From assembly GCF_026586805.1 (NCBI RefSeq), contig NZ_JAPFHA010000004.1, positions 186,001 through 250,000 on the forward strand: DNA of 64,000 nt, read 5' to 3'. A program made the translations under genes and the position numbers. Shown in pieces: positions 39,992-49,394 of this stretch (position 1 is its first letter; every line of letters starts with the position of its first letter). The notes under the pieces are model-generated. The model had not been told where the DNA came from, did not search any database, and saw only the letters and a program-made list of their open reading frames with translations. The stretch comes from Niveibacterium sp. 24ML. Lineage in GTDB: Bacteria > Pseudomonadota > Gammaproteobacteria > Burkholderiales > Rhodocyclaceae.

Positions 39992-41728
39992 ATGTCCTCG
40001 CGTGCGCGGCGCTCATCCCTCATGCGTTGGGCGCTCGGACTCGGCCTTGCTGCTGGCGCGCTGGTCGTCGCGGCACAAGAGCCTGCGGCCAGCGCTTCGG
40101 AGCCGCTTGCCGCCAGCAAGCCGGCGGAAATCCCCAGCGCACTGACGCCGAAGATCCTTTACCAATTCCTGCTTTCCGAGATCGCCGGCGCACGCGGTAA
40201 TTTGCCGCTGGCTTCGCAGGGCTATCTTGAGCTGGCGCGCGAAACGCGGGATCCGCGCATCGCCCGCCGGGCGGCGGAGGTCTCCCTCTATGCGCGCCGG
40301 GTGCCCGAAGCGCTTGAGGCGGCGCGGCTCTGGAACGAGCTGGAGCCGGATAACCCGCAGGCGGTGCAGATGCTCGCCGGCCTGCTTGCCGGCGGCATGG
40401 GGCGGCTTGACGAGCTGGAGCCGCAATTGGCGCGCATTCTCGCCCGCAACGCAGAGGGGCCGGCGGCGCTGTTGATGGCGCTCAATTCCACCCTGCAGCG
40501 CTACCCGGACAAGGCGGAGGTGCGCCGCAGCGTTGATCGCCTGACCGAGCCTTACCTCAAGCTGCCCGAGGCGCACTTTGCCCGCGCCCACGCGGCCTTC
40601 AATGCCGGCGATGCGCCCGGCGCACAGGTGGAGCTTGAGCTTGCGCTCGGAATCAAGCCCGACTGGGAGCCCGCTGCCCTGCTCAAGGCCCAGCTGATGC
40701 AGCAGGCAGGGCGCAACAAGGAGGCGATTGCCTTTCTGGATGGCTTCATCAAGGGGCGGCCCGATGCGCTCGACGCCCGGCTCGCGCGTGCGCGGCTGCT
40801 GGCCGCCGACCGGCAGTACGAGCTGGCGACAAGCGAGTTCGAGGCCTTGGTCAAGAAAGCGCCGGATAACGGCGAGGTGGGTTACACCTATGCTCTGCTG
40901 CTGGTGCAGACCGGCAAGCCGGCTGCGGCCGAGGCCGAGTTTCAGCGGCTCCTGGCTTTGGGCAAGCCGGACCCCGATACGGTAAAGATGCAGATCGCGA
41001 GCCTGCAGGAAGACCAGAAGCGCACGGCTGAAGCGATTGTTTCGTACCGCTCGATCGGCGCCGGCGCGCAGCGCAACAATGCCTGGATTCGCGCGGCGCT
41101 GCTGCAGGCGCGCAGTGGTGATCTGCCCGGCGCCCGTGCCGAGCTGGCGCGCTTGCGCAGTGCGTACCCGAAGGATGCGAATGCCTTCCTTCTGGCCGAG
41201 GCGCAGATCCTGCGTGAAATGAACCAGGTGGCCGAGGCATACGGCTTGCTCGATGCCGCGCTGCGTACACAGCCTGACGACCCCGAGCTGATGTACGACC
41301 GGGCACTGCTTGCCGAAAGACTGGGCAAAATGGATGTGATGGAGCGTGATCTGCGCCGCCTGATCAAGCTCAAGCCCGACGAAGCACAGGCCTACAACGC
41401 GCTTGGCTATTCGCTGGCCGATCGCAATATTCGTCTCGCCGAAGCTTATGAACTGATCCGCAAGGCGCTTGAACTGGCGCCGGGCGATGCCTTCATTCTC
41501 GATTCCATGGGCTGGGTGCTCTACCGCAAAGGCGATTTGCCTGCGGCCCACGAACACTTGGCGCGTGCCTTCGCGGAACGCCCGGATCCGGAAATCGCGG
41601 CGCATATCGGCGAAGTGCTCTGGATGATGGGCCGTCAGGACGAGGCGCGCAAAACCTGGCAGGACGCACTGCAAGCGCATCCCAAGAACGAAGAGCTGGG
41701 CAAGGTGCTCAAGCGATTCGGGCAGTGA
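39992..41728 (+). CDS. Exported tetratricopeptide-repeat protein
   Basis: This 578-residue protein has a signal or anchor segment (LMRWALGLGLAAGALVVAAQ) and many TPR-type helical repeats from about residue 60 to the end. Examples are AYNALGYSLADRNIRLAEAY and DSMGWVLYRKGDLPAAHEHL. Such proteins act as periplasmic or outer-membrane adaptors. The gene lies upstream of lolB, with a four-base overlap, so it may work in lipoprotein or envelope biogenesis; that link is inference. The ATG at 39992 has a GGAG eight bases upstream. Confidence 0.87.
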   Translation: MSSRARRSSLMRWALGLGLAAGALVVAAQEPAASASEPLAASKPAEIPSALTPKILYQFLLSEIAGARGNLPLASQGYLELARETRDPRIARRAAEVSLYARRVPEALEAARLWNELEPDNPQAVQMLAGLLAGGMGRLDELEPQLARILARNAEGPAALLMALNSTLQRYPDKAEVRRSVDRLTEPYLKLPEAHFARAHAAFNAGDAPGAQVELELALGIKPDWEPAALLKAQLMQQAGRNKEAIAFLDGFIKGRPDALDARLARARLLAADRQYELATSEFEALVKKAPDNGEVGYTYALLLVQTGKPAAAEAEFQRLLALGKPDPDTVKMQIASLQEDQKRTAEAIVSYRSIGAGAQRNNAWIRAALLQARSGDLPGARAELARLRSAYPKDANAFLLAEAQILREMNQVAEAYGLLDAALRTQPDDPELMYDRALLAERLGKMDVMERDLRRLIKLKPDEAQAYNALGYSLADRNIRLAEAYELIRKALELAPGDAFILDSMGWVLYRKGDLPAAHEHLARAFAERPDPEIAAHIGEVLWMMGRQDEARKTWQDALQAHPKNEELGKVLKRFGQ

Positions 41729-42291
41729 AGATGTGGCGTCAAAGCGCGGCAGTCCTGGCCGCCGCAGGCCTTGTCGCATGCACCAGTGTGCCGCCGCTGC
41801 CGGCGCCGCTTGCGCAAAGCGATTTCAGCATGAGCGGGCGCGTGCTCGTGCGGCAGGCCGAGCGCGCGGACGTGCTGCGCCTGTATTGGTCGCACCGCGG
41901 TGAATCCGACGATGTCCGGCTTGAGACGCCGCTGGGCCAAACCCTGGCAGAGCTGAGCATGGGGCAGGGGTTCGCCCGCGCGCGGCTCGGTGACGGGCGC
42001 GAGTTCGAGGCCGCCGACGATAGCGCGCTTGCCAGCCAGGTGATCGGCACCGCTTTGCCGCTGCGCCGGTTCGCCGGCTGGCTTCAGGCCGAGCCGGGCG
42101 GCGCGGCGAGCCAGATTGAGCGCGATGCGGCAGGGCGCGTGCTGACGATGTCCGACGCCGGCTGGCGGCTCAGCTACGCCGGTCACGGAGATGTGGTATC
42201 TCTCGACGGACCATCGTTGATCGAAGCAAAGCGAGAGGATGTACTTGTGCGAATCAAGATAGAAACCTGGGTGCGCGGAGGCGTCGAGTGA
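41725..42291 (+). CDS. lolB: Outer-membrane lipoprotein insertion factor LolB
   Basis: LolB receives lipoproteins from LolA and inserts them in the outer membrane. The 188-residue product has a signal with lipobox LVAC (Cys about residue 19), then FSMSGRVLVRQ, a LolB-like beta fold, and the RFAGWLQAEPGG segment near residue 115. The GTG at 41725 overlaps the TPR stop codon; an ATG two codons later is also possible. It overlaps ispE by four bases. Confidence 0.9.
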   Translation: MKMWRQSAAVLAAAGLVACTSVPPLPAPLAQSDFSMSGRVLVRQAERADVLRLYWSHRGESDDVRLETPLGQTLAELSMGQGFARARLGDGREFEAADDSALASQVIGTALPLRRFAGWLQAEPGGAASQIERDAAGRVLTMSDAGWRLSYAGHGDVVSLDGPSLIEAKREDVLVRIKIETWVRGGVE

Positions 42292-43154
42292 AGAGCGTCG
42301 ATGCGCGCCGGCGCGTGGCACGTGTGCCTGCGCCGGCCAAGGTAAATTTGTTCCTGCATGTCGTCGGGCGACGCGCCGACGGCTATCACCTGCTGCAAAG
42401 CGCCTTCCGCCTGATCGATCGGAGCGACTGGCTTACCCTGAGCGTGCGCGATGACGGCGCGATCCTGCGGACCTCCGAGCTGCCGGGCGTGCCGGCAGAG
42501 CAGGACCTAGTCGTGCGGGCGGCCCGCCTGATGCAGCAGAAGACCGGTGTGCGGCTGGGTGTCGAGATCGAACTGGAGAAAACTCTGCCGATGGGCGGCG
42601 GCCTTGGCGGCGGCAGCTCTGATGCCGCTTCAGTCATGTTGGCGCTCAACGTGTTGTGGGGCATCAATGCCGAACGCGAGACCCTCGAAGCGTGGGGGCT
42701 CGAACTGGGTGCGGATGTGCCATTTTTCATCTTTGGACGCAGTGCCTTTGTCGAGGGCGTTGGTGAGCGGATGCAGCCTCTTGATCTTGTGCCGGCTTGG
42801 TATGTCGTCGTCGAGCCAGGCGTTGAGGTGCCGACCGGAGAGATTTTTTCGGCAGACGATTTGACAAGAAATACCGAACCCACCATAATTGCGAGCTTTC
42901 CGGAATCATCTACACGGAACGATCTTCAGCCAGTTGTTTGTCGCCGCTACCCGGCGGTGGCTCGTGCGGTTGAAATGCTCGGCGTGTTTGGCGATGCCCG
43001 GATGAGCGGTTCTGGTGCCTGTGTTTTTCTGGCTTGCGGTAGCGAGGCCGAAGCGCAGGCAGTTCTTGCGAAGCTCCCGGGCGGTACAGTGGCTTGGGTG
43101 GCGCAAGGGATGGATTGGCACCCGTTGCACGATTGGGCGGGGTCAGGACGGTAA
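42288..43154 (+). CDS. ispE: 4-diphosphocytidyl-2-C-methyl-D-erythritol kinase
   Basis: IspE is the GHMP kinase of the MEP isoprenoid pathway. The 288-residue protein begins near VPAPAKVNLFLHVVGRRADGYH. It holds the ATP motif LPMGGGLGGGSSDAASVMLAL and the C-terminal MSGSGACVFLA. The GTG start overlaps the lolB stop. The 3' third is more AT-rich around 42845-42910. It is followed by tRNA-Gln. Confidence 0.96.
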   Translation: MKSVDARRRVARVPAPAKVNLFLHVVGRRADGYHLLQSAFRLIDRSDWLTLSVRDDGAILRTSELPGVPAEQDLVVRAARLMQQKTGVRLGVEIELEKTLPMGGGLGGGSSDAASVMLALNVLWGINAERETLEAWGLELGADVPFFIFGRSAFVEGVGERMQPLDLVPAWYVVVEPGVEVPTGEIFSADDLTRNTEPTIIASFPESSTRNDLQPVVCRRYPAVARAVEMLGVFGDARMSGSGACVFLACGSEAEAQAVLAKLPGGTVAWVAQGMDWHPLHDWAGSGR

Positions 43155-43175
43155 GCGCAGCAGTAAAAGGTTTCT

Positions 43176-43252
43176 TGGGGAGTCGCCAAGTTGGTCAAGG
43201 CACCGGATTTTGATTCCGGCATTCGAAGGTTCGAATCCTTCTTCCCCAGCCA
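43176..43252 (+). tRNA. tRNA-Gln (anticodon UUG)
   Basis: The 77-base sequence folds into a full cloverleaf: acceptor TGGGGAG/TTCCCCA (one G-U), anticodon stem CCGGA/TCCGG around loop TTTTGAT with anticodon TTG, T stem GAAGG/CCTTC with loop TTCGAAT, and an encoded CCA end. Its place between ispE and prs is the normal betaproteobacterial arrangement. Confidence 0.97.
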
Positions 43253-43256
43253 GACA

Positions 43257-43290
43257 CAGCGGGCAGGCTTAGGCCTGCCCGCTGTTTTTT
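43257..43290 (+). terminator. Intrinsic terminator after tRNA-Gln
   Basis: A 12-bp perfect stem (CAGCGGGCAGGC / GCCTGCCCGCTG) with loop TTAG is followed by six T. Confidence 0.93.
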
Positions 43291-43379
43291 CGTCGATTTT
43301 CTGAATCGGCGGAGAGCGGTTGATCCGTTGCGCGCGGGGCGCAGCGGATACTGATTTCTCCAACAAATAGGGGTCGATC

Positions 43380-44333
43380 ATGGCTTTCGGCAGCCTGATG
43401 GTCTTTACGGGTAACGCCAATCCTAAATTGGCGTCTGATGTGGTCAAGCGTCTGGGTATGTCGATCGGTGCGGCAACCGTCGGGCGTTTTTCCGATGGCG
43501 AAGTGAATGTCGAACTGCTCGAAAACGTCCGAGGCAAAGACGTCTTCATGCTGCAATCGACTTGCTACCCGACCAACGACAACCTGATGGAACTGCTGGT
43601 GATGACCGACGCGCTCAAGCGCGCATCGGCCGGTCGCATCACCGCCGCCATTCCGTACTTCGGCTATGCCCGCCAGGATCGCCGCCCGCGCAGTGCGCGC
43701 GTGCCGATCACCGCGAAGGTCATCGCCAACATGCTGCAGGCCTCGGGCGTTCAGCGCGTGCTGACGGTCGATCTGCATGCCGACCAGATCCAGGGTTTCT
43801 TCGATATCCCGGTCGACAACATCTACTCGACGCCGGTGCTGCTGGATGACCTCGCACGCCACCGCGGCGACGATCTGATGGTGGTGTCGCCGGACGTGGG
43901 TGGTGTGGTGCGGGCACGCGCCTACGCCAAAAAGCTTGAGTGCGATCTGGCGATCATCGACAAGCGGCGCCCGAAGGCCAACGTTTCCGAAGTGATGAAC
44001 ATCATCGGTGACGTGAAGGGCCGCACCTGTGTGATCGTCGATGACATCGTCGATACCGCCGGCACGCTGTGCAAGGCGGCCCAGGCGCTCAAGGAGAACG
44101 GTGCGAAAAAGGTTCTCGCCTACATCACGCACCCGGTTCTGTCGGGCGCTGCGGTGAGCCGGATCTCGGAGTCGGATCTTGACGAGCTGGTCGTGACCGA
44201 CACCATCCCGCTGCGTGAAGATGCGCGTGGCTGCAGCCGGATCCGCCAGATCTCGATCGGCTCCCTGCTTGCCGACACGATCATGCGTATCAACAACCAG
44301 CAGTCGGTGAGCTCTCTCTTCACCGACGAGTAA
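43380..44333 (+). CDS. prs: Ribose-phosphate pyrophosphokinase
   Basis: Prs makes PRPP from ribose 5-phosphate and ATP. The 317-residue protein has [18 protein letters not shown] (ATP site), [18 protein letters not shown] (divalent-cation site) and the PRPP-binding loop [15 protein letters not shown]. The length is normal. An AGGGG site lies before the ATG. A likely terminator separates it from rplY. Confidence 0.97.
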   Translation: MAFGSLMVFTGNANPKLASDVVKRLGMSIGAATVGRFSDGEVNVELLENVRGKDVFMLQSTCYPTNDNLMELLVMTDALKRASAGRITAAIPYFGYARQDRRPRSARVPITAKVIANMLQASGVQRVLTVDLHADQIQGFFDIPVDNIYSTPVLLDDLARHRGDDLMVVSPDVGGVVRARAYAKKLECDLAIIDKRRPKANVSEVMNIIGDVKGRTCVIVDDIVDTAGTLCKAAQALKENGAKKVLAYITHPVLSGAAVSRISESDLDELVVTDTIPLREDARGCSRIRQISIGSLLADTIMRINNQQSVSSLFTDE

Positions 44334-44345
44334 TCGGTTTTCAGA

Positions 44346-44374
44346 CAGGGGTGCGGTGACCGCGCCCCTGTTTT
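44346..44374 (+). terminator. Probable terminator between prs and rplY
   Basis: A 10-bp stem with one G-T pair (CAGGGGTGCG / CGCGCCCCTG) is followed by TTTT, 12 bases after the prs stop codon. Confidence 0.7.
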
Positions 44375-44420
44375 CATCAGAACCCCGCCTGGTCGCGGGC
44401 GGGTCAATTGGAGCAACACC

Positions 44421-45017
44421 ATGCAATTCATCATCAAAGCTGAAAAGCGCGTCGAACAAGGTACGGGTGCGAGCCGCCGCCTGCGTCGTGCTGGCAAAGC
44501 AGTGGGCATCATCTACGGTGGCGACAAGGCCCCGGTTCAGGTCACGATGGATCACAACGATCTGTTCCACGCCATGCGCAAAGAAGCCTTCCACGCATCC
44601 GTGCTGACCATCGACGTCGATGGCACCAAGGAAACGGCCGTGCTGCGTGACACCCAGTGGCACGCTTACCGCCAGCAGATCCTGCACGTTGACTTCCAGC
44701 GTGTGGACGCCACCCACAAGATGCACACCAAGGTGCCGCTGCACTTCGTTAATGCCGACATCGCGCCGGGCGTCAAGCTCGAAGGCGGCATCGTGTCGCA
44801 CGTGATGAACGAAGTGGATGTCGAGTGCCTGCCGGGCGATCTGCCGACCTTCATCGAAGTCGACCTCAAGGATCTGGCTTCGGGCGCCTCGATCCACGTT
44901 TCGGCGCTCAAGCTGCCGCAAGGCGTGAAGGCTGTGACGCACGGTGACCCGGTCGTTGCAACCATCATGAAGACCAAGGGCGGCGAAGCTGCTGCCGAAG
45001 GCGAAGCCCAGGCCTGA
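44421..45017 (+). CDS. rplY: Ribosomal protein L25 (Ctc/TL5 form)
   Basis: L25 binds 5S rRNA in the large subunit. The 198-residue protein has the N-terminal L25 domain ([25 protein letters not shown]) and a C-terminal TL5 beta domain ([19 protein letters not shown] and on), which is the long form rather than the short E. coli one. The prs-rplY-pth order supports the call. Confidence 0.96.
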   Translation: MQFIIKAEKRVEQGTGASRRLRRAGKAVGIIYGGDKAPVQVTMDHNDLFHAMRKEAFHASVLTIDVDGTKETAVLRDTQWHAYRQQILHVDFQRVDATHKMHTKVPLHFVNADIAPGVKLEGGIVSHVMNEVDVECLPGDLPTFIEVDLKDLASGASIHVSALKLPQGVKAVTHGDPVVATIMKTKGGEAAAEGEAQA

Positions 45018-45061
45018 GCCTGAGCCCGCACCGGAACACCGAGGCCACAGATCGGACACGC

Positions 45062-45655
45062 ATGACGCAAGTCGCGCCAAAGCTGATCGTTGGCCTTGGG
45101 AATCCGGGGCCCGAGTACGTCGAAACCCGGCACAACGCCGGGTTTTGGTTTTGTGAGCAGCTCGCGCGCGAGCTGGGTGTTTCGCTCTCGCACGAGTCGC
45201 GCTTCCACGGTGTCGCGGGTAATGCCCGTGCCGCGGGCGTGTGGATCTTGCTGCCGCAGACCTACATGAATCGCTCCGGCCAATCGGTGGGTGCCCTGGC
45301 GCGTTTCTACCGAATCCAGCCGAACGAGATCCTCGTTGCCCATGATGAGCTCGACATCCTGCCTGGTCAGCTCAAGCTCAAGTGCGGTGGCGGCAATGGC
45401 GGCCACAACGGCCTCAAGGACATCCAGGCCCATCTGGGAACACCCGATTTCTGGCGTCTGCGGATCGGCATCGGCCATCCGGGCGACCGTAACCAGGTGG
45501 CCAACTTCGTGCTGCATCGCCCTTCGCGCGACGAACAGACGCTGATCGATGAGTCGATTGGTCGTGCGCTGGATGCGTGGCCGAAGATGCTGGCCGGCGA
45601 GTGGGAACGCGCGACGCAGGCGATCAATTCAAAGCCGAAACCCAAACCTGTTTAG
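45062..45655 (+). CDS. pth: Peptidyl-tRNA hydrolase
   Basis: Pth cleaves peptidyl-tRNA released from stalled ribosomes. The 197-residue protein has [20 protein letters not shown] with the catalytic His, [22 protein letters not shown], and [12 protein letters not shown]. The length matches the family. Confidence 0.97.
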   Translation: MTQVAPKLIVGLGNPGPEYVETRHNAGFWFCEQLARELGVSLSHESRFHGVAGNARAAGVWILLPQTYMNRSGQSVGALARFYRIQPNEILVAHDELDILPGQLKLKCGGGNGGHNGLKDIQAHLGTPDFWRLRIGIGHPGDRNQVANFVLHRPSRDEQTLIDESIGRALDAWPKMLAGEWERATQAINSKPKPKPV

Positions 45656-45730
45656 CCGCGGATTTCGCGGATGTGTTCAAAGCGAATGCATCGGCGAAAT
45701 CTGCGCCTTCATCCGCGTGATCCGCGGTTA
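45655..45730. repeat. Imperfect inverted repeat between pth and ychF
   Basis: Arms of about 18 bases at 45656-45673 and 45711-45728 (CCGCGGAT... and ...ATCCGCGG) match at about 16 positions. The phrase 'atccgcg...atccgcggtta' resembles short intergenic palindromes scattered in many proteobacterial genomes; I recall this but cannot check it. It could also attenuate pth-ychF read-through. Confidence 0.5.
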
Positions 45731-45752
45731 GCTTTTTGAAAGAGCCATCACC

Positions 45753-46844
45753 ATGAGTCTGAAATGCGGCATTGTTGGTTTGCCCAACGTCGGTAAGTCC
45801 ACGCTGTTCAATGCGCTGACCAAGGCGGGCATCGCGGCCGAAAACTACCCGTTCTGCACGATCGAGCCGAACGTCGGCATCGTCGAAGTGCCTGACCCGC
45901 GCCTCGCGCAGCTTTCCGAAATCGTCAAGCCGCAGAAGATCCAGCCGGCGATCGTCGAGTTCGTCGACATCGCGGGTCTGGTTGCTGGTGCATCGAAGGG
46001 CGAGGGCCTGGGCAACCAGTTCCTCGCAAACATCCGCGAAACCGACGCGATCGTGAACGTCGTGCGCTGCTTTGACGACGAGAACGTGGTGCACGTGAAC
46101 GGCCGCGTCGACCCGATCGCCGATATCGAGACCATCGTTACCGAACTGGCGCTGGCCGATCTGGCTGTGGTCGAACGCACGCTCAAGCGCGATACCAACA
46201 AGGCCAAGGCTGGCGACAAGGATGCCCGCAAGCTGGTTGCGGTGCTTGAGCAGGTGTTGCCACATCTGAACGAAGGCAAGCCGGTGCGCACGCTCGATTT
46301 GTCTGACGACGACAAGTTCTTGCTCAAGCCGCTCTGCCTGATGACGATCAAGCCGGCGATGTACGTCGGCAACGTGCTCGAAGACGGCGCCGAGAATAAC
46401 CCCTACCTCGACCGCCTGCGCGAGCATGCGGCAAAGGAAGGCGCGCCCGTCGTCGCACTGTGCGCGAAGATCGAGCAGGAACTGGCTGAGCTGGAAGACG
46501 AGGACAAGATGGCATTCCTCGCTGACCTCGGCTACGACGAGCCGGGCCTCAACCGCCTGATCCGTGCCGGCTACGATCTGCTGGGTCTGCAGACCTACTT
46601 CACAGCAGGTGTGAAGGAAGTGCGCGCCTGGACGATCCACAAGGGCGACACCGCACCGCAGGCTGCCGGTGTGATCCATACCGACTTCGAGCGCGGCTTC
46701 ATTCGCGCCCAGACGATAGCCTTTGAAGATTTCATCGCCTACAAGGGCGAGGCGGGCGCGAAGGAGGCAGGCAAGATGCGTTCGGAAGGCAAGGAGTACA
46801 TCGTCAAGGATGGTGACGTGCTCAACTTCTTGTTCAACGTCTGA
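45753..46844 (+). CDS. ychF: Redox-regulated ATPase YchF (Obg family)
   Basis: YchF is an ATP-preferring Obg-like P-loop protein that binds ribosomes and acts in stress responses. The 363-residue protein has G1 [28 protein letters not shown]3 [20 protein letters not shown] and a C-terminal TGS domain ([15 protein letters not shown]). Length and motifs are standard. A terminator follows. Confidence 0.97.
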   Translation: MSLKCGIVGLPNVGKSTLFNALTKAGIAAENYPFCTIEPNVGIVEVPDPRLAQLSEIVKPQKIQPAIVEFVDIAGLVAGASKGEGLGNQFLANIRETDAIVNVVRCFDDENVVHVNGRVDPIADIETIVTELALADLAVVERTLKRDTNKAKAGDKDARKLVAVLEQVLPHLNEGKPVRTLDLSDDDKFLLKPLCLMTIKPAMYVGNVLEDGAENNPYLDRLREHAAKEGAPVVALCAKIEQELAELEDEDKMAFLADLGYDEPGLNRLIRAGYDLLGLQTYFTAGVKEVRAWTIHKGDTAPQAAGVIHTDFERGFIRAQTIAFEDFIAYKGEAGAKEAGKMRSEGKEYIVKDGDVLNFLFNV

Positions 46845-46867
46845 TCGTTTCGGCGCTTTCAGCCAAG

Positions 46868-46901
46868 AGCCCCGCGCGGCGCGTTGCCGGCGGGGCTTTT
46901 T
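46868..46901 (+). terminator. Intrinsic terminator after ychF
   Basis: An 8-bp stem (AGCCCCGC / GCGGGGCT) with a 14-base loop is followed by a T run. Confidence 0.78.
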
Positions 46902-46984
46902 CATTGGATGGGTCACCCGGTCGGGCCGGATCGCCCCGGTGCGTTGGCTTCCGCGTTGCTGCTGGGGCGCCGCTGCATTGGCGC

Positions 46985-47344
46985 TCAGGCCGGGTCGTCC
47001 TGCTCTTCGAGAGCGGCCTCGAGTTCGTCGAAGCGATCTTCCAGCCACTCCTGTGCTTGCGAGGCGCCCAGCCATTTGTTGAGCGCGTCCTGGTCCGCTT
47101 GCGGCCAGTCACAGCGTTCGGTGCCGACGTCGGCGGCGACGAGCCCGGTTGCGGTCTCCACGCCCGGCTCCTTGGCGCCCACTTGTGGGATGAATTCGAC
47201 CAGATCGACCCAGGGGAGCAGGTCGTTGGGATCCTGCACATCGGCCTGGATCTGCGCGATGGTGTCGGGGTCAGAGGCGAGTACGCGCTCGAAAACGCGA
47301 TCGGCAGACAGGCCGATCCGGCGGCCGCTGGGCAGTTGGGGCAT
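46985..47344 (-). CDS. Conserved hypothetical protein
   Basis: This acidic 119-residue cytoplasmic protein has no recognised domain. The N-terminal half (LSADRVFERVLASDPDTIAQ) and the C-terminal half (ALNKWLGASQAQEWLEDRF) are predicted helical, ending in a Glu/Asp-rich tail. There is no signal or membrane segment. It converges with ychF and is followed upstream by the diguanylate cyclase on the same strand, 110 bases away. Function is not known. Confidence 0.68.
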   Translation of the reverse strand: MPQLPSGRRIGLSADRVFERVLASDPDTIAQIQADVQDPNDLLPWVDLVEFIPQVGAKEPGVETATGLVAADVGTERCDWPQADQDALNKWLGASQAQEWLEDRFDELEAALEEQDDPA

Positions 47345-47454
47345 GGCAGTTCCTGGAAGCGAAATCGTGAGGGTAGCCGGTTTCGGCCCTGCTGCGCCGG
47401 CGGATCGCTGGGGGCGTGCGCCGTAGACGTGCCGAGCGGCTTGCGCGGGCCTGG

Positions 47455-49338
47455 TCAGCCCTTGTTCGTAATGCTTGCGAATACCGCGCTGCGGCCGCCA
47501 AGGGTTTTGGCGCGATACATTGCGGCATCCGCGCGCTGCATGAGTTGCTCGCCGGTGGCGGCGTGATTCGGATAGAGGGCGATCCCGATCGAGACTCCCA
47601 GCAGGTAGTCGCGCTGATCAGAGGTCACCGGCTCCCGCACCGCCTCGAGCACTTTCGTGGCCACGGCTTCGGCCGCTTGCGGGCCCTCTACCTCGGGCAG
47701 CAGCACGACGAATTCATCGCCGCCGACGCGGGCGACGGTATCGGCGTCGCGCACGGCCAGACGCAGTCGGTGCGCGATGGTTGCAAGCACTGCGTCACCG
47801 ACGGCATGGCCATCGGAGTCGTTGATGATCTTGAAGTCGTCCAGATCGAGCAGCATGAGCCCGACCTGGGTCTCGCGTCGTTTGGCTTGAGCAATGGCTT
47901 GTTCGAGCCGGTCTGACAGCAGCCGCCGGTTGGGCAGGCCGGTCAGTGGGTCGTGGTAGGCGAGGTGTCGGTAACGCTCGGCATTGCGCATGCGCTCGCT
48001 GATGTCGCTGGCGATGCCGTGGTATCCGGCGAACTCGCCGTTCTCATTGAAAATCGGGTTGCCACTGGTGGAAAACCAGATCCGGGTGCCATCGGCGCGC
48101 GAGACGTAAAAGACGAAGTCGCGGAAGGCTTCATGCGCGGCAAGTTGCGACTTGTGCTGTTGCCATTGTTCTGGCAGCACGCCCTCGATCTTCGCCACCT
48201 CCCAGCGCCGTTTGCCCATGCAGTCGTGCAAAGCGTTGCCAATGCGATCCATGCCGGCACCGGAGAGATGCGTGAAGCGTAACTCGGCATCCTGCTCCCA
48301 GTAGAGATCCGACGACATCGAGACCAAGCGCCGGAAGCGCTCTTCGCTGGTGCGCAGCGCACGTTCGGTTTCCAGGCGAACGGTGATGTCAGAGCCCATC
48401 CAGACCATGCCCGCCTCGGGCCGCTCGGGCGAGACCGGCATTCCGATCATCTCGGCTTGGAAGGTGCTGCCGTCGCGCCGGCGCAGGGGCGCTACGTACG
48501 TGTAGGCGCGCCCGTCGTGCATCGCGGTGAGGGCGGCTTCGCTGTGGCGCTGCCAGTCGTCGGCATTCTGGTGCCAGACCCACATCGGGCTGCCGACCAC
48601 GTCGGCCTCGCTGCAGCCCATCAACTGCAGAAAGCGCCGGTTGCACTTGAGGATGTGCGGCCCCTTCACCAGCACGATCGCCTCTGCCGCGGTATCGAAG
48701 ATCACCTGCTGCTCGCGCGCGAGCGCTTCGCTTTCGAGCCGGCGTTGCAGTGTGCGCAACAGGGTTCGGTTAAAGGCCCGATGCAGGCCGAACAGCAGCA
48801 GCAAATAGCCGAGTACGCCGCCACCGGCAAGCGGCACGGTTTCCGGCGGCTGGATCAGCAGCAGCGCAATCGGCGGCCCCAGGCTGGGCAGCACGATGGT
48901 GAAGAAGCTCATCCGGTTGGCGGCCTGGGTGCCGGTGCTGGCCAGTGCGACCGTCATCACGATCAGCACCACGGTGCCGATCTGGACGAGCCCGCCGGGG
49001 CGCAGCACGAAGAACACCGTGATTCCCCAGCCGAGCCCTGTCAGCACGTTGCGCACGTGGTAAAGCTGTTCCAGCCATTCGGCGCGGGCAACGGTGAGAT
49101 CCGGCGCGCACATCGTGCGATGGAAGGCAACGTGCGAGAGCACCAGCAGCATCATCAGCCCTGCCCACACGCCAACCAGTGGGCTGGCGGTAAAGCTCCA
49201 CAGGGTGGCAGCCATCACCACCACCGCTACGCCGCCTGCCACGCTGGTCACGCGTGAGCTTTCGCCGAGCAGCGCAACCTGCTCGACCAGCAGCCGCTGA
49301 TCCAGTGGCATATCGACAGGGGTGGGGGCGGTAGGCAT
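47455..49338 (-). CDS. Membrane diguanylate cyclase with two PAS domains
   Basis: The protein of 627 residues likely makes the second messenger c-di-GMP. The first 200 residues hold about six membrane helices of an integral sensor domain. Two PAS/PAC units follow at about 220-345 and 350-465. The GGDEF domain contains DPLTGLPNRRLLSDRL and the catalytic RVGGDEFVVLLPEV, with all active-site residues present. No EAL domain is attached. I chose the ATG at 49338, since the upstream open frame overlaps the gluQ leader. The signal sensed is unknown. Confidence 0.9.
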   Translation of the reverse strand: MPTAPTPVDMPLDQRLLVEQVALLGESSRVTSVAGGVAVVVMAATLWSFTASPLVGVWAGLMMLLVLSHVAFHRTMCAPDLTVARAEWLEQLYHVRNVLTGLGWGITVFFVLRPGGLVQIGTVVLIVMTVALASTGTQAANRMSFFTIVLPSLGPPIALLLIQPPETVPLAGGGVLGYLLLLFGLHRAFNRTLLRTLQRRLESEALAREQQVIFDTAAEAIVLVKGPHILKCNRRFLQLMGCSEADVVGSPMWVWHQNADDWQRHSEAALTAMHDGRAYTYVAPLRRRDGSTFQAEMIGMPVSPERPEAGMVWMGSDITVRLETERALRTSEERFRRLVSMSSDLYWEQDAELRFTHLSGAGMDRIGNALHDCMGKRRWEVAKIEGVLPEQWQQHKSQLAAHEAFRDFVFYVSRADGTRIWFSTSGNPIFNENGEFAGYHGIASDISERMRNAERYRHLAYHDPLTGLPNRRLLSDRLEQAIAQAKRRETQVGLMLLDLDDFKIINDSDGHAVGDAVLATIAHRLRLAVRDADTVARVGGDEFVVLLPEVEGPQAAEAVATKVLEAVREPVTSDQRDYLLGVSIGIALYPNHAATGEQLMQRADAAMYRAKTLGGRSAVFASITNKG

Positions 49339-49394
49339 TCGTGGCGGTGGTACAGTCGGACGCCAAAGTATGCCGTTTGCTGCCCTTAGCGAAA

